A stretch of DNA of 64,000 nucleotides from Gallionellales bacterium 39-52-133 (GCA_002278935.1 NCJL01000010.1:1-64000); one strand, 5' to 3'. Shown: positions 16,841 to 26,461, counted from the first letter of the stretch. Program-made: numbers and translations. Notes: generated by a model from the letters alone, not told the origin.

Positions 16841-17260
16841 CTAATTTTCCTTCCCCAACTCCCTGAATAGCACCATCACCTGTCGGGACGCATTCAAAAA
16901 TTTGTCATTCTCAACCGCTACATCAGCCTGCTTGCCTGCCTGAATTAACCGGGCGATGGTGCTTGCTGCCTGATGAAGCTGCACATTTGCCTGGTGCAAC
17001 TGTTTAATCAACAGCCTTCTTTCATCGCTCATCTGCAAGGTGTCGGACTGAAGTATCCAGCGTCCAAGCTCGGTATCATCGGCTTCCGCCAGCATGTCAG
17101 GATCCAGGCTGTATGGCAAAGTACCCGCAATAAACTGGTTAAGTCGGGATTTCCAGTTTGCATGTGCATTCATCACTTCAACGAGTGACATCATGCTTTT
17201 ATCGGTATATTCAGAAGCAAAAAAATTAGATTTTTTAAATAAATCAGAGAAAAATCCCAT
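16841..17260 (-). CDS. CZB-like (chemoreceptor zinc-binding) protein lacking the cysteine ligand
   Basis: A 139-residue soluble, mostly helical protein. It resembles the CZB domain, a four-helix zinc sensor usually found on chemoreceptors and diguanylate cyclases: MNAHANWKSRLNQFI, then DDTELGRWI, then LHQANVQLHQAAS. In standard CZB domains the middle motif is CxLGxW. Here the cysteine is replaced by threonine (TELGRW), while the histidines remain. It may be a stand-alone CZB variant with weakened or altered metal binding. The family call rests on motif spacing only. A terminator follows it. Confidence 0.55.
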   Translation of the reverse strand: MGFFSDLFKKSNFFASEYTDKSMMSLVEVMNAHANWKSRLNQFIAGTLPYSLDPDMLAEADDTELGRWILQSDTLQMSDERRLLIKQLHQANVQLHQAASTIARLIQAGKQADVAVENDKFLNASRQVMVLFRELGKEN

Positions 17261-17339
17261 GTCAATCCAATCAATAAAAGTGAATAGAATTGTTACTTTT
17301 GAAATTGTCTGAATTTGCCACTACAAAAAGCAATCGTGA

Positions 17340-18662
17340 TTAACCTTTGCTATGGATCAGGCTTAATTGTTTCGCAATAATGTCGTGATTCAGCCACAGT
17401 ACAGGAGCGGCAGGTTTTGAAGCTTCATGGAACATCAGCGGACCGGTGCCTTCAAGTACCAGTGCGCTCAACAGGTCGGTTACCAAAGCCTTGCGGTCTA
17501 TATGCATATTGGTGATGTCGTCCGAGGTGCCTATCATCAAATCGGCAAGTTCGGCGCTGTTATCCATGGGCCAGGCTTCGAAATTGCGGAACTTCTTCAT
17601 CGTTTCGCTTTTGTTGTAGTCTTCGATTTTCTGCAGCAGGCCTTCCAGTGAGGAGCCCTCTTTCAGCAAGGCTTTGCAGGCATCGCATTGCGCTTGCGCC
17701 CATGCGCCTCCCCCTTCTTTTTTCAGGGCTTTGAGCAAGGGGAATAAGGATAACTCTACGCCGACAAAAATGTCGGAAGAGTTGGTGCGGATTTCCGGAC
17801 AATTGAAAACCGTTGCCTTGATACCCTGTGCCCATGCCTTTTCAGCAACCTGCTCCAGACGCATTTTTGCTTTGCCCTGAGTGTAGTTGGTGTAGGTCTG
17901 CCACTGGTATTTGTCGTCAATCAGTATTTCGGTGCCATGGTAACCGTAAGCGGTATAGCGCACCTGGCCGCCGGTTTTTTCCATGCGTGCGCGTATGCCG
18001 GCACTGCCGTCTATCAGGTGCTGGAAGGTGTTGGCGGTGACTTCGTCAAAGTTCATCAGGATCAGTTTGCCGAGATCGCTGTCGAGCAGTGCACGCGATG
18101 ACAGGAAACGTTCGCCACGGCCTTTGTAGATACGGTTGGCGATCGCCAGAAATACTTTGACCTTGGGAATGCCGCCGGCCATGGTGTGAGCAAAGAACAC
18201 ATTGCTGCCGTCCTTGATCTTGCTGTCCAGTTCGGCCATCACCTTTGCCACAGAGTCCTTAAAACGCTTTACGCCGACTTCGCGGCACTTTTCAATATGA
18301 GTAAAATCCAGCTTGTCATCCTGCCAGCTTTTCAGCGTCATATCGGCGAGCATGTCGGTGGGGGTAGGTGTGCCGGCGGGGGCGTCGAGATCAAAGCCCG
18401 CCATCAGCGGCACATTGAATATTTTTCCGCCCAGGCTGGTTTCGGCAATCGCCAGTTCCTCGGCTGTGAGCGGGCGCAATGCGTTGTTTTCATCGCGACG
18501 ACCAACAGTAATGCCCATGATGGTCATGCCGGCCTTGCGTGCTTCATCCACCAGACCGTTGGCATAGCCCCGCCCGAAGAGCTCGCCAAAAAGCACAAAT
18601 GTGTCTCCCTTGCGGAAAATATTGCTCTGTGGAATCTCTCTCAACGGGGTGAGTACGGTCAT
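17340..18662 (-). CDS. Conserved protein, possibly FabMG-type enoyl-ACP reductase
   Basis: A 440-residue soluble protein with a glycine-containing N-terminal segment (DTFVLFGELFGRGYANGLVD) that could be a nucleotide-binding region. Its alpha/beta pattern includes VFFAHTMAGGIPKVKVFLAI and IKATVFNCPEIRTNSSDIFV. From memory it resembles proteins annotated as FabMG-family enoyl-ACP reductases, unrelated in sequence to FabI. I cannot verify this and no diagnostic motif is known to me. The gene is followed on the minus strand by the CZB-like gene and lies downstream of the mqo terminator, so it probably has its own promoter. Confidence 0.5.
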   Translation of the reverse strand: MTVLTPLREIPQSNIFRKGDTFVLFGELFGRGYANGLVDEARKAGMTIMGITVGRRDENNALRPLTAEELAIAETSLGGKIFNVPLMAGFDLDAPAGTPTPTDMLADMTLKSWQDDKLDFTHIEKCREVGVKRFKDSVAKVMAELDSKIKDGSNVFFAHTMAGGIPKVKVFLAIANRIYKGRGERFLSSRALLDSDLGKLILMNFDEVTANTFQHLIDGSAGIRARMEKTGGQVRYTAYGYHGTEILIDDKYQWQTYTNYTQGKAKMRLEQVAEKAWAQGIKATVFNCPEIRTNSSDIFVGVELSLFPLLKALKKEGGGAWAQAQCDACKALLKEGSSLEGLLQKIEDYNKSETMKKFRNFEAWPMDNSAELADLMIGTSDDITNMHIDRKALVTDLLSALVLEGTGPLMFHEASKPAAPVLWLNHDIIAKQLSLIHSKG

Positions 18663-18678
18663 AACAATTGCTCCAAAT

Positions 18679-18711
18679 CAAAAAAAATTAACAAACAGGG
18701 GCAAGCCCCTG
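18679..18711 (-). terminator. Intrinsic terminator of mqo
   Basis: CAGGGGC/GCCCCTG (18696-18711) forms a tight GC hairpin. On the minus strand it is followed by TTTGTTAATTTTTTTT. It lies just downstream of the mqo stop. Confidence 0.75.
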
Positions 18712-18722
18712 AACAAATGACA

Positions 18723-20240
18723 TTATATCTCGGACATCTGCTTGCGCTTCGAATTACTTTGATCCAGACCCAGCGTGGTTCGCGTTCTTTGGCGCACGCT
18801 ATGCAACAGGTCCACATTCTCATCCAGTGACTCACCATAGGAGGGGATCATCTCCTTCATCCTGTGCTTCCACTCGGCAGATTTGATCTGCTTTTTGAAG
18901 CACCGTTCAATCACTTCTATCATGGCCTGCACCGAGATGGAGGCACCGGGAGAGGCACCCAGCAATGCGGCAAGCGTGCCGTCCTTTGAGGTAATGGTTT
19001 CCGTGCCAAACTCGAGTTTGCCACCCTTGGTAGCGCAGCTTTTTATGATTTGCACGCGGTGGCCGGCGCTTTCCAGTGACCATTCGTTTTCTTTTGCCTC
19101 TGCATAGAAATTGAGCAGAGCGGCCATCCTGTCCCTGTGCGACTGCAGTGCGCCCTTGACCAGGTAGCGGGTAAGGTCCATGTTATCAAAAGCAACCGCC
19201 AGCATGGGCTTCAGATTGCCCGGTTTGACCGAGCCGAACAGGTCGAAGATAGAGCCCTCGCGTAAAAATTTGGTGGTAAAGCCGGCATATGGCCCGAAAA
19301 TCAGCGCGGGTTCGCCGTCGATAATCCTGGCATCCAGGTGCGGCACCGACATGGGCGGTGAGCCGCTAGGTGCGCGGCCATAAACCTTGGTGTGGTGCTT
19401 TTTGACCAGCTCGGGATTTTTGCATACCAGCCATTGTCCACTCACCGGGAAACCGCCATAGCCCTTGCTTTCCGGCAAGCCGGCTTTTTGCAGCAAGGGC
19501 AAGGCACCTCCGCCTGCACCAAGGAACACAAAACCGGCTTCCCAGTAATGTGTGGATTCGGTGTGCCTGTCCCTGATGCCAACCTTCCAGTGGCCGTTAT
19601 CGAGTTGCTTCAGGTTTTCGATCGAGTGACCGAGCAGTAACTCAAAATTCGGCTGCTTTTTCAGTGCCTTGATCAGGTGGCGGGTGAGCGCACCGAAATC
19701 GATATCCGAACCGAGCTTGACCTGTGTGGCGGCAATTTTCTGTTTCGGGTCGCGGTGAGCCATCACCAGCGGCATCCAGCGTTGCAAAACGGCGGGATCC
19801 TCGCTGTATTCCATTTCCTCAAACAGGTGGTGTTTGTGCAGCGCCTCATAACGTTTGCGCAGGAAGTCCACATCCCTGTCGCCCCACACGAAACTCTGGT
19901 GCGGAATCGAGTTGATGAATTCATGCGAAGCGGGCAATACATGCTGTTCTACGAGCCAGGACCAGAACTGCAGCGAGACTTCAAAGCCCGCGTTGATTGC
20001 CAGTGCCTTTTTGATTTCGACGCTGCCATTCGTCAGTTGTGGCGTGTAATTCAACTCGCAGTAGCCAGCATGGCCGGTACCCGCATTATTCAGGCTGTGT
20101 GTGCTTTCATGTGCCACCTTGCCCAAGCGCTCAACCATCATGATTTTTAAGGAGGGGTCCAGGCGCGATAGCAGCATGCCCAGGGTTGCACTCATCACGC
20201 CGGCGCCGACGAGTAATATGTCTACTTTGTTTTTTTGCAT
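18723..20240 (-). CDS. mqo: Malate:quinone oxidoreductase
   Basis: A 505-residue peripheral membrane FAD enzyme that oxidises malate to oxaloacetate and reduces quinone. The N-terminal dinucleotide-binding motif is DILLVGAGVMSATLGMLLSR. Family hallmarks include THSLNNAGTGHAGYCELNYT, FVFLGAGGGALPLLQKAGLP and GFPVSGQWLVC. The length matches the family (about 490-550). It replaces or supplements NAD-dependent malate dehydrogenase in the TCA cycle. Confidence 0.96.
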   Translation of the reverse strand: MQKNKVDILLVGAGVMSATLGMLLSRLDPSLKIMMVERLGKVAHESTHSLNNAGTGHAGYCELNYTPQLTNGSVEIKKALAINAGFEVSLQFWSWLVEQHVLPASHEFINSIPHQSFVWGDRDVDFLRKRYEALHKHHLFEEMEYSEDPAVLQRWMPLVMAHRDPKQKIAATQVKLGSDIDFGALTRHLIKALKKQPNFELLLGHSIENLKQLDNGHWKVGIRDRHTESTHYWEAGFVFLGAGGGALPLLQKAGLPESKGYGGFPVSGQWLVCKNPELVKKHHTKVYGRAPSGSPPMSVPHLDARIIDGEPALIFGPYAGFTTKFLREGSIFDLFGSVKPGNLKPMLAVAFDNMDLTRYLVKGALQSHRDRMAALLNFYAEAKENEWSLESAGHRVQIIKSCATKGGKLEFGTETITSKDGTLAALLGASPGASISVQAMIEVIERCFKKQIKSAEWKHRMKEMIPSYGESLDENVDLLHSVRQRTRTTLGLDQSNSKRKQMSEI

Positions 20241-20408
20241 TATTTGGCTGGTTTAATCTATATCCGGCAGAATTTTAATATAAAGCCGGCGGTTTCAGGT
20301 TGGCACTTATATACTGTGCTGCTTAAAGTCGTTAGTATAAATCGCCGATCAGGAGCGAATGTACTTTTGGTTTTGTTTTTCGTTCAATTTAATTATTCAG
20401 GTTTTTGT

Positions 20409-21263
20409 ATGAAATCCTCACGTCGTTACACCCTGACTTTATCCTGCCCGGACCGGGTAGGTATTGTTGCCGCAGTGAGCAGCTTTTTTGCACAACATGG
20501 CGGCTGGATAGTTGAAGCCAGTTACCACGCGGATACGCAGACAGGCCGGTTTTTTATGCGTCAGGAGATACTCGCCGATTCCTTGCCCTTTGATTCTGCG
20601 CAAATGCGCACAAAGTTTGCAGTGGTTGCGCGACAGTTTGAGATGGATTGGCAGCTAAGCGATTCGGCGCAGAAGATGCGCGTGGTTATTCTGGTCAGCA
20701 AACAGGACCATTGTCTTAATGATCTGCTGCACCGCTGGCGTAGCGGCGAACTGGAAGTGGACATTCCCTGTGTGATTTCCAACCATGAGGATTTGCGCAG
20801 CTTCGTAGAGTGGCACGGCATACCCTATCACTATGTGCCGATGGGCGATAAAGCGGCGGCCTTTGAAAAAATTGCCGCCTTATTCGATGAGCACAACGGC
20901 GACACGCTGGTGCTGGCACGTTTTATGCAAATATTGCCGCCCGAATTATGCCGGCGTTATGCCGGTCGCGTGATCAATATACACCACTCCTTCCTGCCTT
21001 CTTTTGCCGGTGCGAAACCTTATCATCAGGCCTATGAGCGCGGCGTGAAACTGATCGGTGCGACCTGCCATTATGTGACCGAGCAACTGGATGACGGCCC
21101 GATTATCGAGCAGGATACGGTACGCATCGATCATGGCGATAGTGTGGAGGATATGGTGCGGTACGGCAGGGATATTGAAAAAACAGTATTGGCGCGCGGT
21201 CTGCGCTATCACGTCGAAAGTCGCGTACTGGTCTGTGACAATAAAACGGTCGTGTTCAAATAG
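20409..21263 (+). CDS. purU: Formyltetrahydrofolate deformylase
   Basis: A 284-residue enzyme hydrolysing 10-formyl-THF to formate and THF, which balances one-carbon pools and can feed formate to PurT. An N-terminal ACT domain (YTLTLSCPDRVGIVAAVSSF) is followed by the formyltransferase-like domain. Catalytic residues lie in VINIHHSFLPSFAGAKPYH (Asn, His) and EQLDDGPIIEQD (Asp). The frame is open upstream to 20235, but ATG 20409 begins exactly at the conserved N-terminus. The 168-bp gap to mqo should hold divergent promoters. Confidence 0.95.
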   Translation: MKSSRRYTLTLSCPDRVGIVAAVSSFFAQHGGWIVEASYHADTQTGRFFMRQEILADSLPFDSAQMRTKFAVVARQFEMDWQLSDSAQKMRVVILVSKQDHCLNDLLHRWRSGELEVDIPCVISNHEDLRSFVEWHGIPYHYVPMGDKAAAFEKIAALFDEHNGDTLVLARFMQILPPELCRRYAGRVINIHHSFLPSFAGAKPYHQAYERGVKLIGATCHYVTEQLDDGPIIEQDTVRIDHGDSVEDMVRYGRDIEKTVLARGLRYHVESRVLVCDNKTVVFK

Positions 21264-21376
21264 CGCTTGCCTGATTTTTAATACGCAATAAAAAAAGTGT
21301 CTTTGGCAGGTTGTTGCTGGGGTATGAAGCCCAACATGCGAATAATAAGAGACGTTTCTGTTGCAAAGTGGAATAA

Positions 21377-22678
21377 ATGAAACTTTCAAACGAAGAGTAT
21401 TACATCCGCAGCGTAATCGAGCTGGCTGATATTTTGCCGGTTACAACCTGTCAGGATGTATTTTCCACCACGGGTATCAAGCTGGTGAACAAAGGTGTGC
21501 TGCTTAACTCGACTTTTTTTGAAAAGCTGGGTCGACACCATATTATGCCGCCGCTGGAACAGTGTCTGGTGGTGGAAAACGGTGTCAACAATTTTGAAAT
21601 TGTCACGCGTGCACAGCAGTTGCTGGCTGGCGATCCGCCACTCGCGCGCATGGCAGGCAAACTCCCGAATACCGAAGTATTGTATGAGATGCTGCAGGCT
21701 GTTACTTTCAGCCAGCCCATGGTGTTTTTGCTGACCCTGGCGCGTGAGCGCAGACCTGCTTTGCTTAGCCATAGCGTCAGTGTGGCGCTCATCAGCCTGT
21801 ATCTTGGCTTGCGCTTGGGTCTGAGCAGGCAACAGCTGGTTGAGTTGGCGACGGCAGGCTTGTTTCATGATCTCGGCGAATTACGCACGGACGCCAGTCT
21901 GTTCACAGTGGAGGCGCATCCCACTCCGGCAGAGCGCGAACAAATTTATACGCATCCAGCGACGTCACAGCGCATGCTGTTGAACTCATCCATCTATTCA
22001 CTGGAAACTATAAATGCAGTGATGCGGCACCATGAATACATCGATGGCAGTGGCTATCCGTTTGGCTTGATGGGCAGTGAAATGGGTACGTTGGCGAAAA
22101 TATTGTCCATCGCCGAAATGGCGGCAAGCAAGCTGGATCTCGAGGCACTGGATGGTGTGCCGCGCATGGAGGTGGCGCTAAAATTCAACCTGCAAAAATT
22201 TGATCCCGAGCTGACGGGCTATCTTTCAGTGCTGTATGAGCATCCGGCAACAGCACAGGCAGAACAGCAGACCATTACACCGGTAACCTTGCCGTACTTG
22301 CATAACCAGATTAACAATATCAGGCTGGCACTTGAATTCTGGAAACAGTTAGTGGGAGAGTTGCCAGTTCGTCCGCGCAGCCCCTCCGCATTCATTGATC
22401 AGCGGGTTAAAAGTCTGGCTCAGGCAACACGCGAGGCAGGGATTAATACCGCTGACAAATCCAGTGTAACGAATAATATTGGTGATGATGAAAAATGTCT
22501 GGCTGAGTTAAACCAGATTAACCAGGAATCCTTGCGGCAGATAACCGAGATCGTGTTTGAAGTCCAGCGACGCTGGCCCAAATATCAGGAGGATACAAGC
22601 GCGGTTGGCAAAGTGGTGAGCGGCTGGATGGAGTATATGCAGACGTTGCTGCTCGAGAAGCGGGAAAGAAAAATGTAA
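21377..22678 (+). CDS. HD-GYP domain cyclic-di-GMP phosphodiesterase
   Basis: A 433-residue cytoplasmic protein. The HD-GYP catalytic core is visible: HSVSVALISLYLG, the HD pair in AGLFHDLGELRTD (about 163), the downstream His in THPATSQRMLLN, and the signature HHEYIDGSGYPFG (about 218). These are the metal ligands of phosphodiesterases that degrade c-di-GMP. The N-terminal 100 residues resemble the DUF3391-like leader of some HD-GYP proteins but carry no receiver domain. The C-terminal 130 residues look helical. It may oppose the GGDEF protein at 28438. Confidence 0.88.
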   Translation: MKLSNEEYYIRSVIELADILPVTTCQDVFSTTGIKLVNKGVLLNSTFFEKLGRHHIMPPLEQCLVVENGVNNFEIVTRAQQLLAGDPPLARMAGKLPNTEVLYEMLQAVTFSQPMVFLLTLARERRPALLSHSVSVALISLYLGLRLGLSRQQLVELATAGLFHDLGELRTDASLFTVEAHPTPAEREQIYTHPATSQRMLLNSSIYSLETINAVMRHHEYIDGSGYPFGLMGSEMGTLAKILSIAEMAASKLDLEALDGVPRMEVALKFNLQKFDPELTGYLSVLYEHPATAQAEQQTITPVTLPYLHNQINNIRLALEFWKQLVGELPVRPRSPSAFIDQRVKSLAQATREAGINTADKSSVTNNIGDDEKCLAELNQINQESLRQITEIVFEVQRRWPKYQEDTSAVGKVVSGWMEYMQTLLLEKRERKM

Positions 22679-22710
22679 TAAATATTGAATTAAATTTCCA
22701 TCGCCGCAGA

Positions 22711-22736
22711 TTAAAACCCCCCGTATTTCGGGTTAC
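22711..22736. terminator. Weak hairpin between convergent genes
   Basis: CCCG-TATTT-CGGG with flanking AAAACC and GGTT forms a short hairpin. On the minus strand it is followed by GGTTTTAA. It lies between the HD-GYP gene and the torF paralogue, which converge. Confidence 0.35.
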
Positions 22737-22741
22737 TTATT

Positions 22742-23542
22742 CTAAAACGAGCGTGTAAGCGATACTGCGGTAGCAGGACCCGCCCAGTTTCCGCCTATTG
22801 TTCTGGCATAGGTATAGAAAGAACTGGCATTGGTATGGGTATATGTGAGCGCAAGACTATATCCGCTGAAGTCCCTTGCGATGCCCAATCTGTAATCTGC
22901 ATAGCTGGCTGAGGTGCCATTGGATTCCAATGTGGCTGCCGTTTTGCCGGTGTAGGTTTGTTTGCCTATATGGGCGTTCAATGTGTAGTCAGAGTCAGGG
23001 ACGTTGTAGCGGGCATTGAGTTCTATATAGTTTGTTCCCTTTGTATCCCTGATGGTCATGAATTGGTCGAGCACGCTCCAGGAATATTTTACAGTCAGAA
23101 ATTTATAGCTGATGGCGCCATATACTTCGGCAGTGTCGGCCAGTGCATATCCCGATGCAGCCGTGTAATTGCCCAGATAGTTATAGCGGATGAGTCCTGC
23201 GTCAAAATGATAATCAGTAGCCAGGCTGTTTTTGTAGCCGAAATAGATATCCGCCTCGGTGGTCGGGCGACCGTATTGTGCGGTATCAACAGCACCGCTA
23301 TCTATAATCCAGCTGACGGGGGAGCCCCACAAGCCAGCGTAGAGGCCACTGGCATGTGCATAATCCATGCCGCCCTGAACGGCGGGATTGCTCGAAGTTT
23401 TGGCGATGCCCCTGAATACATAATTGCTCACCAGGCTTATGTTGCTGGCAAGGGTGTGGGATGAAACAGTTGCATCTGCTGCAAAGACGGGTAGTGCGCA
23501 TAAGGCGCACAGCACAACGAGCATTTGTCCTGAGGCCTGCAT
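22742..23542 (-). CDS. TorF-family putative porin, paralogue 2
   Basis: A 266-residue outer-membrane protein of the Gcw_chp (TorF) family, with signal peptide MLVVLCALCALPVFA. The conserved opening SNISLVSNYVFRGIAKT, GGMDYAHASGLYAGLWGS and the C-terminal phenylalanine of ATAVSLTRSF fit a beta-barrel. It is clearly paralogous to the porin at 25519-26295 (both have TNYIELNA and AKDFSGY or ARDFSGY). It lies after the amtB terminator and so is probably transcribed separately; no sigma-54 site was seen upstream. The channel substrate is unknown. Proximity to amtB suggests nitrogen compounds, but this is inference. Confidence 0.85.
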   Translation of the reverse strand: MQASGQMLVVLCALCALPVFAADATVSSHTLASNISLVSNYVFRGIAKTSSNPAVQGGMDYAHASGLYAGLWGSPVSWIIDSGAVDTAQYGRPTTEADIYFGYKNSLATDYHFDAGLIRYNYLGNYTAASGYALADTAEVYGAISYKFLTVKYSWSVLDQFMTIRDTKGTNYIELNARYNVPDSDYTLNAHIGKQTYTGKTAATLESNGTSASYADYRLGIARDFSGYSLALTYTHTNASSFYTYARTIGGNWAGPATAVSLTRSF

Positions 23543-23672
23543 GAGGGCTCCTCTATTTGTAGAATGTCGCGGTGATAAAATAATCCAATTCTAGGTGTTT
23601 GTCACAGGAATGTTTGCGTACAGGAAGCTATGCGGAATGAAGCAGGCAGTATGCACGTGATGAACGGGCAAT

Positions 23673-23704
23673 AAAAAACGCCCCGGACTTCGGGGCGTTT
23701 TTTT
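23673..23704. terminator. Strong bidirectional intrinsic terminator after amtB
   Basis: AACGCCCCG and CGGGGCGTT (with GACTT between) form a stem of at least nine pairs flanked by A6 on the left and T7 on the right. It can therefore terminate in both directions. It separates amtB from the second torF gene. Confidence 0.9.
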
Positions 23705-23728
23705 GCTACCTGATACTAAATTACAGCA

Positions 23729-25111
23729 TTAAATATTATAAGCACGTTCACCATGTGTTGATGTGTCGAGCCCTTCACGTTCTGCTTCTTCGGTAACGCG
23801 CAGACCCATGGCCATGTCGATCAGCTTGAACAATACAAAGCTGACTACACCGGACCACACTACTGTTACCAGCACACCTGTAGCCTGAGTGGTGACCTGG
23901 CTCATCATGGCATAGTTTGCAACACCCACGCCGCCGAGTGACGGTGATACAAAGATGCCGGTGCCGATTGCGCCGACGATACCGCCAACAGCATGGATGC
24001 CGAACACATCGAGTGAGTCGTCATAACCCAGCATTTTCTTCAGGCCGCTGACAGACCAGAGGCAGATTGGGCCAACGATCAGACCAAGGATGATGGCGCC
24101 CATGGGGCCAACCAGACCCGCTGCAGGAGTAACCACAACCAGACCGGCAATGGCGCCTGAGGCAATGCCCAGCATCGAAGGCTTGCCGCGTACCAGCCAT
24201 TCAGCAAACATCCAGGACATGGCCGCGGCAGCAGTTGCGACGATCGTGTTCAGCAAAGCCAGTGCAGCACCGCCGGTTGCTTCAAGGTTGGAGCCGGCGT
24301 TGAAACCAAACCAGCCCACCCACAGTAATGAAGCACCGATCATGGTCATAGGCAGATTATGTGGCGCCATTGCTTCTTTGCCGTAGCCGATACGCTTGCC
24401 GATTACGATTGCGCCAACCAGTGCTGCAATACCCGCGTTGATGTGAACCACTGTACCACCGGCAAAGTCCAGGTCGCCCATTGCAAACAGGTAACCGCCG
24501 GCAGCCCAGACCATATGCGCGATAGGCAAGTAGGAGAAGGTGAACCACAGTGCGGAGAATACCAGCAGCGCAGAAAACTTGATGCGCTCGGCGAAACCAC
24601 CGATGATCAGCGCAGTAGTAATTGCCGCGAAGGTAAGCTGGAATGCCACGAAAGTCAGCTCGGGAATTACCACGCCAGCGGAGAATGTCGCTGCAGTGCT
24701 GCTCGGTGTAACGCCCGAAAGGAACATTTTGGACAAATCACCAATTACCGCATTGAGGCTGCCGCCATCACCGAACGCCAGTGAATAGCCGTAGATCACC
24801 CACAGAATAGAGATCAGTGCAAAAATGGCAAAAACCTGGGAGAGCACCGACAACATATTTTTTGCGCGCACCAGGCCACCGTAGAACAGTGACAGGCCGG
24901 GAACGATCATCAAAATTACGAGCAGGGTGGACAGCATCATCCACACGGTGTCGCCTTTGTCGGGAACAGGAGCGGGTGCGGCAGCAGCATCTGCAACCGG
25001 TGCGGCAACTGCCGCAGGGGCTGCAGTTGCCGCCGCTTCATCAGCGAAGGCCGGTGCGGACATGCCGCCAAGCATAGCCAGCAGGCTGAAAAACAAGATT
25101 ATTTTCTTCAT
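23729..25111 (-). CDS. amtB: Ammonium transporter
   Basis: A 460-residue Amt/MEP/Rh channel protein. A cleavable signal peptide (MKKIILFFSLLAMLGGMSAPAFA) is followed by an unusual Ala/Pro-rich linker of about 30 residues and then eleven transmembrane helices. Family motifs are VPGLSLFYGGLVRAKNMLS, IAHMVWAAGGYL (first pore His) and FGIHAVGGIVGAIGTGIF (second pore His). The C-terminal tail GLDVSTHGERAYN-like segment (GLDTSTHGERAYNI) is the GlnK-binding region. It is the last gene of torF-glnK-amtB, with glnK 11 bp upstream and a strong terminator downstream. Regulation by NtrC/sigma-54 is inferred from the sites at 26351-26478. Confidence 0.97.
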   Translation of the reverse strand: MKKIILFFSLLAMLGGMSAPAFADEAAATAAPAAVAAPVADAAAAPAPVPDKGDTVWMMLSTLLVILMIVPGLSLFYGGLVRAKNMLSVLSQVFAIFALISILWVIYGYSLAFGDGGSLNAVIGDLSKMFLSGVTPSSTAATFSAGVVIPELTFVAFQLTFAAITTALIIGGFAERIKFSALLVFSALWFTFSYLPIAHMVWAAGGYLFAMGDLDFAGGTVVHINAGIAALVGAIVIGKRIGYGKEAMAPHNLPMTMIGASLLWVGWFGFNAGSNLEATGGAALALLNTIVATAAAAMSWMFAEWLVRGKPSMLGIASGAIAGLVVVTPAAGLVGPMGAIILGLIVGPICLWSVSGLKKMLGYDDSLDVFGIHAVGGIVGAIGTGIFVSPSLGGVGVANYAMMSQVTTQATGVLVTVVWSGVVSFVLFKLIDMAMGLRVTEEAEREGLDTSTHGERAYNI

Positions 25112-25122
25112 TTGATCTCTCC

Positions 25123-25518
<396 letters not shown>

Positions 25519-26295
25519 TTAGAACGCGTGTGTCAGAGATATTGCAGTTGCTGACTTGCCCCAGAAACCGCCATTGGTATAGGTGTAACCTGTTTCCTTT
25601 GCATTAGTAGAAGTATAAGCAAGAGCAACTACATAACCACTGAAGTCCTTGGCAACACCCACTTTGTAGTCAGAATAGCTGTATAACGGATCAGCAGTTG
25701 AGCTGGTATAGGTTTGTTTGCCATAGTGCGCACTCAGGGTATAGCTTGTATCTGGAATGGTGTAGTTTGCATTCAGCTCGATGTAGTTGGTGCCTTTTTC
25801 ATCGGCAACAGTCAGGAACTGATTCAATACGCTGTATGAGTATTTGGCAGTCAGGAATTTGTAGCTGAGGGCTGCATATACTTCCGCTGTATCAGCTGAC
25901 GCAAAGCCTGAAGCTGCGGCAACATTGCTACTGCCCAAATAGTTGAAGCGAACATAACCTACATCATAGCCAATATCATCAGTGATGCTGCTTCTGTAAC
26001 CTAAGTAAGTATCCAACTCCATAGATTGGCTACCAGAAGCCAAGGCACCCGCGTCAGCAATCCAGGTTACATTGGAACCCCACACGCCGGCATAGAAGCC
26101 GCTGGCGTGTGCGTAGTCCATGCCGCCCTGGATAGCTGGTGCACCAGCTGTTTGAGTAATACCGCGGAATACGTAGTTGCTAACGATACCAACGTTGCTT
26201 GTTACGGTATGAGGAGAAGCAGGTTCGTCCGCAGCCATAACAGGCATCGCGCACAGTGCGCCAAGTAGAGCAACCATAAGTTTAGACTTTTGCAT
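25519..26295 (-). CDS. TorF-family putative porin, paralogue 1 (nitrogen operon)
   Basis: A 258-residue outer-membrane beta-barrel candidate of the Gcw_chp (TorF) family. Signal peptide KLMVALLGALCAMPVMA is followed by TSNVGIVSNYVFRGITQT and GGMDYAHASGFYAGVWGS; the C-terminus is ATAISLTHAF. It is the first gene behind a sigma-54 promoter with NtrC-like sites and precedes glnK-amtB by 57 bp. That suggests a channel for nitrogenous solutes used under ammonium limitation. Substrate unknown. Confidence 0.88.
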   Translation of the reverse strand: MQKSKLMVALLGALCAMPVMAADEPASPHTVTSNVGIVSNYVFRGITQTAGAPAIQGGMDYAHASGFYAGVWGSNVTWIADAGALASGSQSMELDTYLGYRSSITDDIGYDVGYVRFNYLGSSNVAAASGFASADTAEVYAALSYKFLTAKYSYSVLNQFLTVADEKGTNYIELNANYTIPDTSYTLSAHYGKQTYTSSTADPLYSYSDYKVGVAKDFSGYVVALAYTSTNAKETGYTYTNGGFWGKSATAISLTHAF

Positions 26296-26350
26296 GATGT
26301 ATCCTTTTTTAAAGTTGAGAGCGGGACAAAGTTATCCACGCCTAGTACTT

Positions 26351-26366
26351 AGCAGCTTCTGTGCCA
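26351..26366 (-). promoter_or_regulatory. Sigma-54 (-24/-12) promoter of torF-glnK-amtB
   Basis: The minus strand reads TGGCACAGAAGCTGCT, against the consensus TGGCAC-N5-TTGCW, with GG at -24 and GC at -12 in correct spacing and one mismatch in the -12 box. It lies about 56-71 bp before the porin start, leaving a 5' leader of about 40 nt. Confidence 0.85.
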
Positions 26367-26417
26367 GAAACATTATATTCATTTAAATCAGTATGTTATG
26401 AACATTGATGAATAAGA

Positions 26418-26434
26418 TGCACAATTGTTGTGCA
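26418..26434 (-). promoter_or_regulatory. NtrC-like binding site, proximal
   Basis: TGCACAACAATTGTGCA is a perfect 17-bp inverted repeat matching the NtrC pattern TGCAC-N7-GTGCA. It lies about 52 bp upstream of the -24 box. A second imperfect TGCAC/ATGCA pair (26431-26447) overlaps it. Confidence 0.75.
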
Positions 26435-26461
26435 CTATTTTCATGCACCGTTGTGGCATTA

